Positions 7,432-15,940 of a stretch of 64,000 nt of DNA are shown in pieces (within the stretch, counting starts at the first letter, position 1; the number at the start of each line of letters is the position of its first letter). A program made the position numbers and the translations under genes. This DNA is from Pseudomonas sp. Irchel s3b2 (GTDB lineage: Bacteria; Pseudomonadota; Gammaproteobacteria; Pseudomonadales; Pseudomonadaceae). The DNA is taken from positions 1-64,000 of the forward strand of contig NZ_FYEB01000003.1 in the NCBI RefSeq assembly GCF_900187445.1, given 5' to 3'. The notes under the pieces were generated by a model, which saw nothing but the letters and a program-made list of their open reading frames with translations, made no database searches and was not told the origin of the DNA.

Positions 7432-8256
7432 TCAGGCACGAACCAGCACTTTCTTGAGTTTCTGAATGGCTTTCCAGGCTCGGCTGTTTTGCATCGCCCG
7501 CAGTTGCGCTTCGGCGTGTTCGGCGCGTTGCAGGGCGGCGGCGAGGTGGTTTTCGGGATCGGTGACGGGGTGGCTGAAGTTGTGGCCTTTGCAGAACTGG
7601 AAGTCGTCCAGGTTGCACGGCGGGATCTCGAAGGCTGGTTTGAGGGCCAGGTGTTCTTCGGCGAGGTAGTAGGTGTTGATGCCGTCGAACAGGATGGACT
7701 GGTAGCCGGCGCCGGTGACGAGGGTTTCCCAGGTCTGGTCGCGCTCCCATGGAGTTTCGATGAGGATGATCCACGGTCGCCATTGGGTGAAGTCCATGCC
7801 GCGCAGGACGGTTTCTTCGTGGCCTTCGACGTCTATTTTCAGGAAGTGGATGGGGCGGTTCCGTGCGTGTTGTTCGCAAATGGAGGCCAGGGTGCGGGAT
7901 TTGACGGTTTGGCTGCGCACGTCCATGCCGGCATCTTTGTGTTGCTGGGCCAGAGCCGGGTCAAGGGTCGACAGGCCGGTGCCGGCGATGCCGTAGAAGA
8001 TCAGGTCATCGGCGCTTTCGCCGGCCACGCATTGCAGGTTGATGTCTTTGGGGCGTTGTTGGCACAGGGCGTCGTAGTAGTTCGACATGGGTTCGACGTT
8101 GATGCCGCTCCAGCCGTGGTCGTAGAAGGCTTTGGTAACGGAGTCTTGGGTGGGGTCGTTGGCCCCGATATCGATGTAAAAGCCGTTTTCAACGTATTTG
8201 AGGGCGCGCCACAGGCGGATGTCTTCGAAATTCTGTGCGTAAGAAATGAAAGTCAC
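7432..8256 (-). CDS. FkbM-family SAM-dependent methyltransferase
   Basis: A 274-residue methyltransferase. The N-terminal TFISYAQNFEDIRLWRAL and the SAM-binding GFYIDIGANDP are typical of FkbM-type enzymes; FLKIDVEGHE is the conserved second motif. The last 40 residues form a coiled-coil-like tail (RAEHAEAQLRAMQNSRAW) often seen in surface-glycan enzymes. I chose the GTG at 8256 because CAGGATGCGACC precedes it and the family homology begins there, although the frame stays open to 8409. O-methylation of a surface saccharide is plausible; no glycan cluster is adjacent. Confidence 0.8.
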   Translation of the reverse strand: MTFISYAQNFEDIRLWRALKYVENGFYIDIGANDPTQDSVTKAFYDHGWSGINVEPMSNYYDALCQQRPKDINLQCVAGESADDLIFYGIAGTGLSTLDPALAQQHKDAGMDVRSQTVKSRTLASICEQHARNRPIHFLKIDVEGHEETVLRGMDFTQWRPWIILIETPWERDQTWETLVTGAGYQSILFDGINTYYLAEEHLALKPAFEIPPCNLDDFQFCKGHNFSHPVTDPENHLAAALQRAEHAEAQLRAMQNSRAWKAIQKLKKVLVRA

Positions 8257-8599
8257 GGTCGCATCCTGTCGGTCAGATTTTTCTTGTTCATGGTCGCACT
8301 GTCGGCACCCTTGCATGCTGGTATAGCAAGAGGTATTGCAAGGCGCAATTTTCCGCTGTGGATGTCCGCTATTCGGCGTATATGTCGTTTTGATGAAATG
8401 CTTATGCACAATGGACTAGGAGCGATTGTCTGTTCATTGCGATTTTGTAGACTCGTTCTCATTTATCCGCAAATGCCTGTTTTGCGGGTTTTTTATTTGT
8501 GTGAACAAAAAATGACCAGCAGTGTTTATGGCATAAAACAGCCTAGATATTGGATCCACGATAATTCCATCAACAGAGTTATCCACAGGCTGAGGCTGT
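8257..8599. other. Intergenic region with a plus-strand terminator
   Basis: No gene is seen. CCGCAAA (8467-8473) pairs with TTTGCGG (8481-8487) and a T-rich run follows on the plus strand, so it would end rightward transcription although no rightward gene precedes it. A short RNA upstream is possible but unsupported. Confidence 0.4.
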
Positions 8600-9802
8600 T
8601 TAAGGGCGTTCTGCCAGGAGCAGGAAATTGCGCGGGGTGAGTGGGGTTTCGCAGAAGGTGCCGAGGCGAACGGTGTAACCCTGCTGAATGAGGAAAAGTG
8701 CCCGATCAAGTACCAGCCACAGCTCCAGAGGCCGTCGGAAAAGACCTCGCAGCAGCTCCAGGTTGCGCACTTCGGCCAATCGTCGCCACCCGGCGTCTTC
8801 CAGCGCGGACCAATCTGGCGTGCTGACTGTGGATAAGTCTTTGAGTGCGGCCAGATCGCGGCAGTAATCGGCGAAAGGTTTGTCCAGCCAGGCGCTGGGC
8901 AGAGAAGGGGTTGGCAGGTATTCGTCGACGCCGCGCAGTTGCCGTTGCAGCAGGTCGAACGCCAGGCGCCGGGCCATGGAGGTGTCGCGCTGACGTCGGA
9001 CGCGAGCACCGGCGGTGACAGTTTCGCTCATCGGCAGCGCAAGATCATCGAGGGAAAGGTGTAGGGAGGAGCGCTCAGCCGTGCAGGAAAGCGGCTGATA
9101 GGTGTTCAGACTAATCCGGTTGTAGCAGCACGGTGCGATGGCCAGTTGTTTGCAACCGGCAGCGCTGGCGAGCTGGATCAGCCGTACATGCAGATCACCG
9201 CAGGCGTGCAGCGCGACCGGCGTGTGATCGGCATTCAACAAAGAAGCGGCGTCAGGCGCGAGTACATCCTGCTCGACATGCAGCGCATGTAACTGATGAC
9301 GCTGGCTGAGTGCCTGGCCACTGGCGACCAGCGCCGGATCGTATTCCAGGCAGGTCAGTTGTTGACCCGTTTGCAATAGGCGTCGCCCCAGATGGCCCTT
9401 GCCTGAACACCAATCCAGCCAATGCGTCGGTGTATGAGCAAATTGCAGGCAACCGGCGAACGCTTCAATCTGCTGCCATTTGCGACCCGGCACATCGACA
9501 TTCAATCGATGGCCCGCCGCTTCAAGCGTATGAGGCGGCAATTCACCCGCCGTGCTCAGTTCAGCAGACATCGCCGCCAATGAAGCAAACGGCTCCGGCG
9601 CATCGAGCAAGCAAGGTTGGTTATGACTGTTTTCCGCATCCTCCAGCGAGCGCCCGCGTAGCCAAAACGCCAATTCCGGGTAGGACACTTCCCAAGGTAG
9701 TTGCAGATGGGTAAACGGCCGAGGCTTCCACAGCACCTGATGCTCGATCAGAAAAGCATCCAGCGCAGTGAAGCGGGCGAGCAGGGCCTCGCCCGTCAGC
9801 AC
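8600..9802 (-). CDS. Class-I SAM methyltransferase
   Basis: A protein of about 400 residues with a central Rossmann methyltransferase domain: motif I is LDWCSGKGHLGRRL and the acidic motif II is CLEYDP. An ALHACGDLHVRLI segment and a Cys pair (IAPCCYN) recall the Methyltransf_32 family (METTL25/GSTCD-like). The substrate is unknown. The start is uncertain: GTG at 9802 avoids overlap and gives (M)LTGEALLARF; ATG at 9829 would overlap the permease gene by 20 bp. It is the last gene after the amino-acid ABC operon and probably transcribed with it. Confidence 0.75.
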   Translation of the reverse strand: MLTGEALLARFTALDAFLIEHQVLWKPRPFTHLQLPWEVSYPELAFWLRGRSLEDAENSHNQPCLLDAPEPFASLAAMSAELSTAGELPPHTLEAAGHRLNVDVPGRKWQQIEAFAGCLQFAHTPTHWLDWCSGKGHLGRRLLQTGQQLTCLEYDPALVASGQALSQRHQLHALHVEQDVLAPDAASLLNADHTPVALHACGDLHVRLIQLASAAGCKQLAIAPCCYNRISLNTYQPLSCTAERSSLHLSLDDLALPMSETVTAGARVRRQRDTSMARRLAFDLLQRQLRGVDEYLPTPSLPSAWLDKPFADYCRDLAALKDLSTVSTPDWSALEDAGWRRLAEVRNLELLRGLFRRPLELWLVLDRALFLIQQGYTVRLGTFCETPLTPRNFLLLAERP

Positions 9803-9809
9803 GCAGGAA

Positions 9810-10499
9810 TCAACGCCCTTGGCAGGCATCGACGCGCAACCAGCGCTCCAGCAGCTTGAAACCACGAACCAGCACGTAAGCCATCAGCAGGTAGAACATG
9901 CCTGCGGCGAAGAAGATCTCCACTGGCAGGTAGGTGCGGGCAATGATGGTGCGGGCCATGCCGGTCAGTTCCAGCAAGGTCACGGTGCTGGCCAGGGCAC
10001 TGGCCTTGAGCATCAGGATTACTTCGTTGCTGTAGGCTGGCAAGCCGATGCGCGCAGCACGCGGCAGCATGATGTAGAACAGCGCTTTGGCCCGGGACAT
10101 GCCCAGCGCCCGTGCTGCTTCAATCTCGCCCGGCGGAATCGCCTGGATCGCACCGCGCAGGATCTCGGCGATGTAGGCCGCGGTGTGCAGGGTCATGGTC
10201 ACGGTGGCGCACCAGAACGGACTGCGTAGATACGGCCACATCGCGCTGTTACGCACCGCGTCGAACTGCGCCAGGCCGTAGTAGACCAGGAACAGCTGAA
10301 CCAGCAACGGCGTACCACGGAAAAAGAAGATGTAGCCGTAGGGGAATGCCCGCACGTACCAGAGTCGTGAGGAACGAGCGATGCCCAGCGGAATCGCCAG
10401 CAGCAACCCGGCGATCACGGCGATGGCCACCAATTCCAGGGTCAATGTTGCGCCCTGAGCCAGTTTCGGCAGCCACTTGATGATGACTTCCCAGTTCAT
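9810..10499 (-). CDS. Basic amino-acid ABC importer permease (HisM-like)
   Basis: A 229-residue inner-membrane permease of the HisM/ArtM group. It has the polar amino-acid transport domain with about five membrane helices, and the cytoplasmic EAA loop GEIEAARALGMSRAKALFYIMLPRA that docks the ATPase. Its ATG overlaps the end of the preceding permease gene by 4 bp, so the two are coupled. With that HisQ-type partner it would form the heterodimeric channel. The substrate class (Arg/Orn/Lys/His) follows from the binding protein encoded upstream. Confidence 0.88.
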   Translation of the reverse strand: MNWEVIIKWLPKLAQGATLTLELVAIAVIAGLLLAIPLGIARSSRLWYVRAFPYGYIFFFRGTPLLVQLFLVYYGLAQFDAVRNSAMWPYLRSPFWCATVTMTLHTAAYIAEILRGAIQAIPPGEIEAARALGMSRAKALFYIMLPRAARIGLPAYSNEVILMLKASALASTVTLLELTGMARTIIARTYLPVEIFFAAGMFYLLMAYVLVRGFKLLERWLRVDACQGR

Positions 10500-11191
10500 T
10501 GGGTGCTCCTCGCGAAGCCGCGAGCGGCGCGTCGTTCCATAAAGTGCATGCCGGTCATGGCCAGAATGGTCAGGCCCAGGTACATGAACGCGGCCACCAT
10601 ATAGAAGGTGAACGGTTGCTTGGACACCGTCACGCCGATTTGTGCGTGACGCATGATTTCTTCCAGGCCGATAACGGACACCAGTGCGGTGTCTTTCATC
10701 AGGATCATGAACAGGTTGCCCAGGCCCGGCAGGGCGAGGCGCCACATCTGCGGCATGATCAGCCGGGTGAAGATGCGAAATTTTGACAGGCCCAAGGCTA
10801 CGCCGGCTTCACGGTGACCTTTGGGGATCGCCAGAATCGCACCGCGAAACACTTCCGTGGCGTAGGCGCCGAAGCACAGCCCTAGCGCAATCACGCCGGC
10901 GGCGAAGGCGTTAAGTTCGAGGTCGGGGTTGCCGAAGAACTCGCCCAGGGCGCGCATCAGGTTGACCGTGCCGAAGTAGATCAGCAGCACCCAGAGCAAT
11001 TCCGGGATGCCGCGAACCAGCGTCGAATAAGTACCGCCAAGCCATTGCAGCGGCTTGTACGGGGAAGTCTTGGCCAAGGCGCCGAGCAGACCGAGCACCA
11101 GCCCCAGGCACAAGGCCGAGAGTGCCAGTTTCACAGTCATCAGCGCACCGGCGGCGAGCGCCGGGCCGAATCCGTAGAGGTCGATAATCAT
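10496..11191 (-). CDS. Basic amino-acid ABC importer permease (HisQ-like)
   Basis: A 231-residue permease of the HisQ/ArtQ type with five predicted membrane helices. The EAA loop is GHREAGVALGLSKFRIFTRLIMPQ, for contact with the ATP-binding subunit. It sits between the binding-protein gene and the HisM-like gene in one leftward operon. A stable hairpin lies in the 78-bp gap before it and could lower its expression relative to the binding protein. Confidence 0.88.
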   Translation of the reverse strand: MIIDLYGFGPALAAGALMTVKLALSALCLGLVLGLLGALAKTSPYKPLQWLGGTYSTLVRGIPELLWVLLIYFGTVNLMRALGEFFGNPDLELNAFAAGVIALGLCFGAYATEVFRGAILAIPKGHREAGVALGLSKFRIFTRLIMPQMWRLALPGLGNLFMILMKDTALVSVIGLEEIMRHAQIGVTVSKQPFTFYMVAAFMYLGLTILAMTGMHFMERRAARGFARSTQ

Positions 11192-11230
11192 GGATTTCTT
11201 TTCAAATCGCGGCAGGCAATGCCAGGGACT

Positions 11231-11252
11231 GGCGCCGTCAGCGAACGGCGCC
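11231..11252 (-). promoter_or_regulatory. Intercistronic hairpin in the ABC operon
   Basis: GGCGCCGT (11231-11238) pairs with ACGGCGCC (11245-11252). It lies between the binding-protein stop codon (11270) and the first permease start (11191). There is no T run, so it is more likely an mRNA-stabilising or attenuating stem than a full terminator. Such elements commonly let binding-protein mRNA accumulate above permease mRNA. Confidence 0.5.
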
Positions 11253-11269
11253 GGTCAGGCAGGTCAGAA

Positions 11270-12016
11270 TCAATAGATGCTGAACGGGAAGTACTTGTCG
11301 TTGATCTTCTTGTAGGTGCCGTCAGCGACGATTTCTTTCAGTGCGATGTTCAGCTTCTCGCGGATCGGGTCGTTCTTGCGAACAGCGATACCGATCTTGT
11401 CGCTTTCTTCCACCGGGTCGCCCTTGAAGTCGTACGCACGGCCGGCGTCGCTTTTCAGCCACTCGTAGTTGACGTACTTGTCGGCGAGGATGGCGTCCAG
11501 ACGACCCGAGGTCAGGTCCAGATAAGCGTTTTCCTGGGTGTCGTAAAGTTTGACTTCAACGCCTTCCATGTTGTCTTCCAGCCAGGTGCCGGCCAGGGTC
11601 GCGCGCTGGGCGCCGATTACCTTGCCCTGCAACGACTCCTTGTCGGTCTTGAAGTCGACGTTTTTCGGTGCGATGAACTGCAACTTGTTGGAATAGTACG
11701 GTTCAGTGAAGTCCACCGCTTGCTTGCGCTCGTCGGTGATCGACATCGAGGAGATCAGGAAGTCGAACTTCTTGGCGTTCAGGGCCGGGATGATGCCGTC
11801 CCAGTCGGATGTGACCACGGTGCACTCGACTTTCATCTTGGCGCACAGGGCGTCGCCGATTTCTTTGTCGAAGCCGACGACATTGCCACTGGCGTCTTTG
11901 TTGTTGAACGGCGGGTAGGCCGCTTCGATGCCCATCTTCAAGGTCTCGGCGGCGGCACCGGCGCTGAAGGCCAGGGTGACAGCAGCGGCCAGGAAGATTT
12001 TTTTGTAGTTCTGCAT
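11270..12016 (-). CDS. Lys/Arg/Orn/His periplasmic binding protein
   Basis: A 248-residue family-3 solute-binding protein of the HisJ/ArgT/AotJ type. Residues 1-23 form a signal peptide (ending AGAAAE). The mature start LKMGIEAAYPPFNNKDASG, the DWDGIIPALNAKKFD stretch and SMSITDERKQAVDFTEPYY carry the usual ligand contacts. It delivers basic amino acids to the downstream permease pair. It is second in the operon, 13 bp after the ATPase gene. Confidence 0.9.
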   Translation of the reverse strand: MQNYKKIFLAAAVTLAFSAGAAAETLKMGIEAAYPPFNNKDASGNVVGFDKEIGDALCAKMKVECTVVTSDWDGIIPALNAKKFDFLISSMSITDERKQAVDFTEPYYSNKLQFIAPKNVDFKTDKESLQGKVIGAQRATLAGTWLEDNMEGVEVKLYDTQENAYLDLTSGRLDAILADKYVNYEWLKSDAGRAYDFKGDPVEESDKIGIAVRKNDPIREKLNIALKEIVADGTYKKINDKYFPFSIY

Positions 12017-12029
12017 GCGGGTAGCTCCG

Positions 12030-12803
12030 TTAGCGGTTGCTGGACATGAATTGTTTGCAGCGCGCCGAAAGCGGGTTTTCGAACACCTGCTGCGGCGATC
12101 CTTGTTCTTCTACCAAGCCTTGGTGGAGGAATACCACTTCGCTGGAAACCTGACGGGCGAAGCCCATTTCATGGGTCACCAGCAGCATGGTGCGGCCTTC
12201 TTCGGCCAATGCGCGGATGACATTAAGTACTTCCTGGACCATTTCCGGGTCAAGGGCGGAGGTGGGCTCGTCGAACAGGATCACCTTGGGCTGCATCGCC
12301 AGGGTACGGGCGATGGCTGCGCGTTGTTGCTGTCCGCCAGAGAGTTGCGCCGGATAAGCGTGACGCTTGTCAGCGATGCCGACCTTGGCCAGCAAGGCTT
12401 CGGCGACTTCGATGGCCTCGGCTTTGCTTTGGCCGAGCACGCGGCGGGGGGCCTCGATGATGTTGTCGAGCACGCTCATGTGCGGCCAGAGATTAAAGTT
12501 TTGAAATACAAAACCGATCTCGCTGCGCAGGCGATTGATCTGCTTGCCATCGGCAGCGACCAGTTCGCCATTCTTGGCGGCTTTGAGCTTGAGTTCTTCG
12601 CCAGCCACCAGGATTTGGCCCTGGTGCGGGTTTTCCAGCAGGTTGATGCAACGCAGGAACGTGGACTTGCCGGAACCGGAGGAACCCAGGATCGAGATCA
12701 CGTCGCCGTCGCGGGCGGTCAGCGAGATGCCTTTGAGCACCTCAAGCTGTCCGTAACGTTTGTGCAAGTTGCGGATTTCAAGCGCGGGCGTGGCCTCAGC
12801 CAT
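12030..12803 (-). CDS. Basic amino-acid ABC importer ATPase (HisP-like)
   Basis: A 257-residue ATP-binding subunit. Walker A is GSSGSGKST, the Q-loop lies in FVFQNFNLWPHM, the signature is LSGGQQQR, Walker B is VILFDEPTSALD and the switch His is in LLVTHE. It powers uptake through the two permeases encoded downstream. First gene of a leftward operon of four transport genes plus the methyltransferase gene, an order matching PA5152-PA5155 of P. aeruginosa. Its promoter must lie in the 12804-13366 spacer shared with the divergent permease gene. Confidence 0.9.
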   Translation of the reverse strand: MAEATPALEIRNLHKRYGQLEVLKGISLTARDGDVISILGSSGSGKSTFLRCINLLENPHQGQILVAGEELKLKAAKNGELVAADGKQINRLRSEIGFVFQNFNLWPHMSVLDNIIEAPRRVLGQSKAEAIEVAEALLAKVGIADKRHAYPAQLSGGQQQRAAIARTLAMQPKVILFDEPTSALDPEMVQEVLNVIRALAEEGRTMLLVTHEMGFARQVSSEVVFLHQGLVEEQGSPQQVFENPLSARCKQFMSSNR

Positions 12804-13089
12804 GTGCGTTCCTCATAGTGTTTTGCGCTCCTGCTATTGGCGGCCTTCCTGGCGAGGCGGCCAAGCTAGCATAGCGTTCGAATGGCAGCCAACAGCGCTA
12901 CGGGCAGTAAACGGGTGGCATGTGGCAGGGTGTCGCATCGGCACAGCAGACTGTCGCCCCATCAACAACCGAACAGCCGTTTGAACACTGCTTTTGAATG
13001 AAAAGCGTGGCGGCTGTCGAAAAAAAGGCGCGATGTTGCCAGCTTTGGCGAGGTGTTGGAAGCGCTAACCGGACAAACGTTCCTGATCT

Positions 13090-13104
13090 GCACTTTTATT
13101 GTGC
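13090..13104. promoter_or_regulatory. Probable NtrC-binding site upstream of gabP
   Basis: GCACTTTTATTGTGC is a perfect GCAC-N7-GTGC match to the NtrC enhancer half-sites. It lies about 170 bp upstream of the -24 element at 13260, a normal enhancer distance. Confidence 0.65.
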
Positions 13105-13257
13105 GAGTACGAATTTTTTGCTGTGTTTCCGGTGCACTGATTCGTTCTTTGAAGTGGGTGGCAGGGTAACGTTCTGGCGAAATGCCATTGATCTCAAGGG
13201 CTTGCGATGATTGCTCAATCAGCACACAGGTCCCGTGCAACGGGCGTATGAAACATT

Positions 13258-13275
13258 TTGGCGTAATTATTGCGT
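13258..13275 (+). promoter_or_regulatory. Sigma-54 promoter of the gabP-like gene
   Basis: TTGGCGTAATTATTGCGT has GG (13260-13261) and GC (13272-13273) separated by exactly 10 bases, the invariant -24/-12 arrangement, with the flanks TTGGC and TTGC conserved. Transcription would begin near 13285, about 80 bp before the ATG. Confidence 0.7.
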
Positions 13276-13366
13276 GCAGAATAAGAAACGCCCTGTTGGA
13301 TTCTTTTTACGAGAAGAGATGCCAGACCGGGCTGACGTCATCGCTTTCCTTGCAAAGGTAGTCTTA

Positions 13367-14761
13367 ATGAGTAGTAGCCACAGCTCCTCCAATGGCCTCG
13401 AACAGGGGCTAAAACCGCGTCATGTGACCATGCTGTCGATCGCCGGGGTTATCGGCGCCGGCCTGTTCGTCGGCTCCGGCCATGCCATCGCCGCTGCAGG
13501 CCCGGCCGTGCTGTTGGCCTACGCCGCCGCCGGTATGCTGGTGGTGCTGGTAATGCGCATGCTTGGCGAAATGGCCGTCGCTTCACCGGACACTGGCTCC
13601 TTCTCCACATACGCCGACCGCGCAATCGGTCACTGGGCCGGTTTCACCATCGGCTGGCTCTACTGGTGGTTCTGGGTTTTGGTCATCCCGCTGGAGGCTA
13701 ACGCTGCCGCGACCATCCTGCATGCCTGGTTCCCGAATGTGGCGATCTGGGCCTTCACTTTGGTTATCACGTTGCTGCTGACGGTGACCAACCTGTTCAG
13801 TGTGAAGAACTACGGAGAGTTTGAGTTCTGGTTCGCGCTGGTCAAAGTCGTAGCGATCATCGGTTTTATCGGGCTTGGCATTCTGGCGATCTTCGGTTTC
13901 CTGCCTACCAGCCAGGTCAGCGGCGTGTCGCACCTGTTTGACACTCAAGGTTTCCTGCCAAATGGCATGGGCGCGGTGCTGGGAGCCATCCTGACCACCA
14001 TGTTTTCCTTCATGGGCACCGAGATCGTGACTATTGCGGCCGCAGAATCGAAGAACCCTGGCCAGCAGATTTCCAAGGCTACCAATTCGGTCATCTGGCG
14101 GATTGGCTTGTTCTACCTCGTCTCCATCTTCATCGTTGTGGCTTTGGTGCCATGGAACGACCCGATTCTAGCCAGCGTCGGTTCCTACCAGACCGTGCTG
14201 GAGCGCATGGGTATCCCGAATGCCAAGCTGATCGTTGATATCGTGGTTCTGGTTGCGGTGACCAGCTGCCTGAACTCGGCGCTCTACACCGCGTCGCGCA
14301 TGATGTTCTCGTTGGGCAAACGCGGTGATGCACCGGCCGTTTCCCAGCGCACCAACCGCAGCGGCACCCCTTACTGGGCCGTGATGCTGTCGACCGCAGC
14401 TGCGTTTCTTGCAGTGTTCGCCAACTACGTGGCCCCGGCCGCTGTATTCGAATTCTTGCTGGCCAGTTCTGGCGCCATCGCGTTGCTGGTGTACCTGGTG
14501 ATCGCGATTTCGCAACTGCGTATGCGCAAGCAGCGTATGGCTCGCGGTGAAAAAATTGCCTTCAGCATGTGGCTGTTCCCGGGCCTGACCTACGCGGTGA
14601 TCGTATTCATCGTCGCTGCCCTGACCATCATGCTGTTCCAGGACGCCCATCGCGTGGAGATCCTCGCGACTGGTCTGTTGAGCTTGTTGGTGGTGGCCGC
14701 CGGGTTGTTCGTGGCTCGTCGTCGCAAGCTGGAACGGCGTGGGGCGGTGGTGTTGAACTGA
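13367..14761 (+). CDS. gabP: Amino-acid/GABA permease (APC superfamily)
   Basis: A 464-residue permease of the AAT family with 12 predicted helices. The family N-terminal signature LKPRHVTMLSIAGVIGAGLFVGSG (written in parts: LKPRHVTML, then IAGVIGAGLF) and GEMAVASPDTGSFSTYADR are present; the length equals Pseudomonas GabP. It probably imports 4-aminobutyrate by proton symport; specificity among GABA and related amino acids is inferred. The ATG at 13367 has AAGGT upstream; a frame open from 13211 is not used. The upstream sigma-54 promoter and NtrC-type site imply induction under nitrogen limitation. A bidirectional terminator follows. Confidence 0.82.
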   Translation: MSSSHSSSNGLEQGLKPRHVTMLSIAGVIGAGLFVGSGHAIAAAGPAVLLAYAAAGMLVVLVMRMLGEMAVASPDTGSFSTYADRAIGHWAGFTIGWLYWWFWVLVIPLEANAAATILHAWFPNVAIWAFTLVITLLLTVTNLFSVKNYGEFEFWFALVKVVAIIGFIGLGILAIFGFLPTSQVSGVSHLFDTQGFLPNGMGAVLGAILTTMFSFMGTEIVTIAAAESKNPGQQISKATNSVIWRIGLFYLVSIFIVVALVPWNDPILASVGSYQTVLERMGIPNAKLIVDIVVLVAVTSCLNSALYTASRMMFSLGKRGDAPAVSQRTNRSGTPYWAVMLSTAAAFLAVFANYVAPAAVFEFLLASSGAIALLVYLVIAISQLRMRKQRMARGEKIAFSMWLFPGLTYAVIVFIVAALTIMLFQDAHRVEILATGLLSLLVVAAGLFVARRRKLERRGAVVLN

Positions 14762-14778
14762 TTCGCGCTGCGTAATGC

Positions 14779-14815
14779 AAAACGGCCGCTGTCAGAGATG
14801 ACAAGCGGCCGTTTT
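14779..14815. terminator. Bidirectional terminator
   Basis: The stem AAAACGGCCGCT/AGCGGCCGTTTT with a small inner stem lies between the convergent gabP-like gene and the gene at 14831-15283. A/T runs on both sides suit both directions. Confidence 0.8.
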
Positions 14816-14830
14816 ACTTCCAGAGTAGCC

Positions 14831-15283
14831 TTACTCAGCCTTTTCCACCGGCAGGTCCAGCGCCTGACGATAACTGTCCAGCGCATCGCCAAAATCGGTG
14901 ATGAACTGCGGGTCGGTCAGCCACGCCTGGGCGGCATCGCGATCCATGCCGTCGGCCCACATGCGGTAATCGATCAGCATGTCGGCGGCCAGGTGTGTGG
15001 CGGCCATGGCTTCGTTGTCGGCGTTTTCCATGTCCAGCAGTTCTGGATGGTCGCTGATGATCCCGGCGAGGTTCGACAGCAGGGTCTGCAGCATGTCGTT
15101 GCGGCTGGTGGCCTCGGCGTCGCGCATTTTGCTGAACATCGCCAGGGTGTATTCCGGGATCGGCTCGCCGAGTTCGCTCAGGTCATCGTCCAGCGCGGCG
15201 GGTTTTCTGCCGTGGATATTGATTTGCCTGGCTTTGATCTTGGCGCGTTTGGCGCGTTTCTGTTGCTTGTTCAGGGAGGCCAT
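14831..15283 (-). CDS. Hypothetical protein, tandem paralog 2
   Basis: A 150-residue protein of unknown function. It has a very basic N terminus (KQQKRAKRAKIKARQ) and an acidic helical body ending LPVEKAE. It resembles the neighbouring product encoded at 15290-15706 in the MAS-NKQ-KRA-RAK start, in a central segment (ADMLIDYRMW versus AALIEYRQW) and in the region near the C terminus. The two genes are 6 bp apart in one operon and arose by duplication. The basic tail could bind nucleic acid; that is inference only. Confidence 0.75.
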   Translation of the reverse strand: MASLNKQQKRAKRAKIKARQINIHGRKPAALDDDLSELGEPIPEYTLAMFSKMRDAEATSRNDMLQTLLSNLAGIISDHPELLDMENADNEAMAATHLAADMLIDYRMWADGMDRDAAQAWLTDPQFITDFGDALDSYRQALDLPVEKAE

Positions 15284-15289
15284 GGGAAC

Positions 15290-15706
15290 TCAGTTCGGTT
15301 TCTGTTGGTTTTGGGCTGCGATGACTTCGGACGCTGCCACGTAGTCAGCCTGGAAGGCCGGGGATTCGATCCACGCCAAGGCGCTGGCTTCGTCGGCTTC
15401 GGTGGACCATTGGCGATATTCGATCAGTGCAGCAATGATGAAGTCTGTCGCGGTTTCTTCGCCTTCCTGTTCCAGCACTAGCGCGAGCAGTGGGTGTTCA
15501 AGAAAGGCCGCGCACATCGCCTGTTGACTGATCTTTGCCGCATCGATCATTTCTTTGAACAGTTCGGTCAGGTCCACCGATTCGAAGTCAATGCGATCGT
15601 CGTTCGGGTCCAGCTCGACCGGCGCGGCGGCCCGCTGGGTGCGGTTCTGCTTGGCCTTGGCCTTGGCGCGGGAGGCGCGTTTGTTCTGCTTGTTGGCGGA
15701 GGCCAT
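15290..15706 (-). CDS. Hypothetical protein, tandem paralog 1
   Basis: A 138-residue paralog of the downstream neighbour. Its start MASANKQNKRASRAKAKAKQ is Lys/Arg-rich, followed by an acidic stretch (DPNDDRIDFESVDLTELF) and a helical domain with IIAALIEYRQW. The ATG at 15706 is chosen because the basic start aligns with the paralog; a frame from 15739 is open. Function unknown. The divergence of the pair, with short insertions in the middle, suggests an old duplication. Confidence 0.75.
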   Translation of the reverse strand: MASANKQNKRASRAKAKAKQNRTQRAAAPVELDPNDDRIDFESVDLTELFKEMIDAAKISQQAMCAAFLEHPLLALVLEQEGEETATDFIIAALIEYRQWSTEADEASALAWIESPAFQADYVAASEVIAAQNQQKPN

Positions 15707-15742
15707 AGTGTCGTTCCGTAATTCATTGAAGGAGCGCATTAA

Positions 15743-15931
15743 TCAACTGCATGGCACTCGCCGCCCGGATGTATCGGGGGCCAGCTCGCCGGTCTGCAGC
15801 CAGGACAATGCAATGGGCCATAGTGTGGCTTGGTATGCGCTGCGAAAAAAGGCGAAATGTCCGACTTCTTCTTCGTTGATGTCTTTTGCGGCTAACCAGC
15901 CACCCTGGTCACACCGTTCATGAACAGTCTT
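15743..15931 (-). pseudogene. C-terminal remnant of an alpha/beta hydrolase
   Basis: A 62-codon minus-strand frame without a start, between stop codons. It translates to a segment containing INEEEVGHFAFFR and LWPIALSWLQTG. The GHFAFFR-x-LWP-x-WL pattern matches the catalytic-His C-terminal end of COG4757-type alpha/beta hydrolases. The N-terminal domain and nucleophile are missing, and the fragment abuts the YhcG-type gene, so I read it as a truncated gene. Too short to be functional. Confidence 0.45.
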
Positions 15932-15940
15932 TCATGTTTA

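Larger units (their letters stand above)
12804..13366. other. Regulatory spacer between ABC operon and gabP-like gene
   Basis: A 563-bp gap without a gene. It carries an NtrC-type site at 13090-13104 and a sigma-54 promoter at 13258-13275 for the rightward permease gene. The promoter of the leftward ABC operon must also be here but I see no convincing core elements. Confidence 0.55.

Noticed and set aside
7378..8640. 420-codon frame antisense to the FkbM gene
   Set aside because: A shadow frame; the opposite strand has clear methyltransferase motifs.
12947..12961. Sigma-54-like element for the leftward ABC operon
   Set aside because: GG and GC are spaced correctly but the surrounding consensus is poor.
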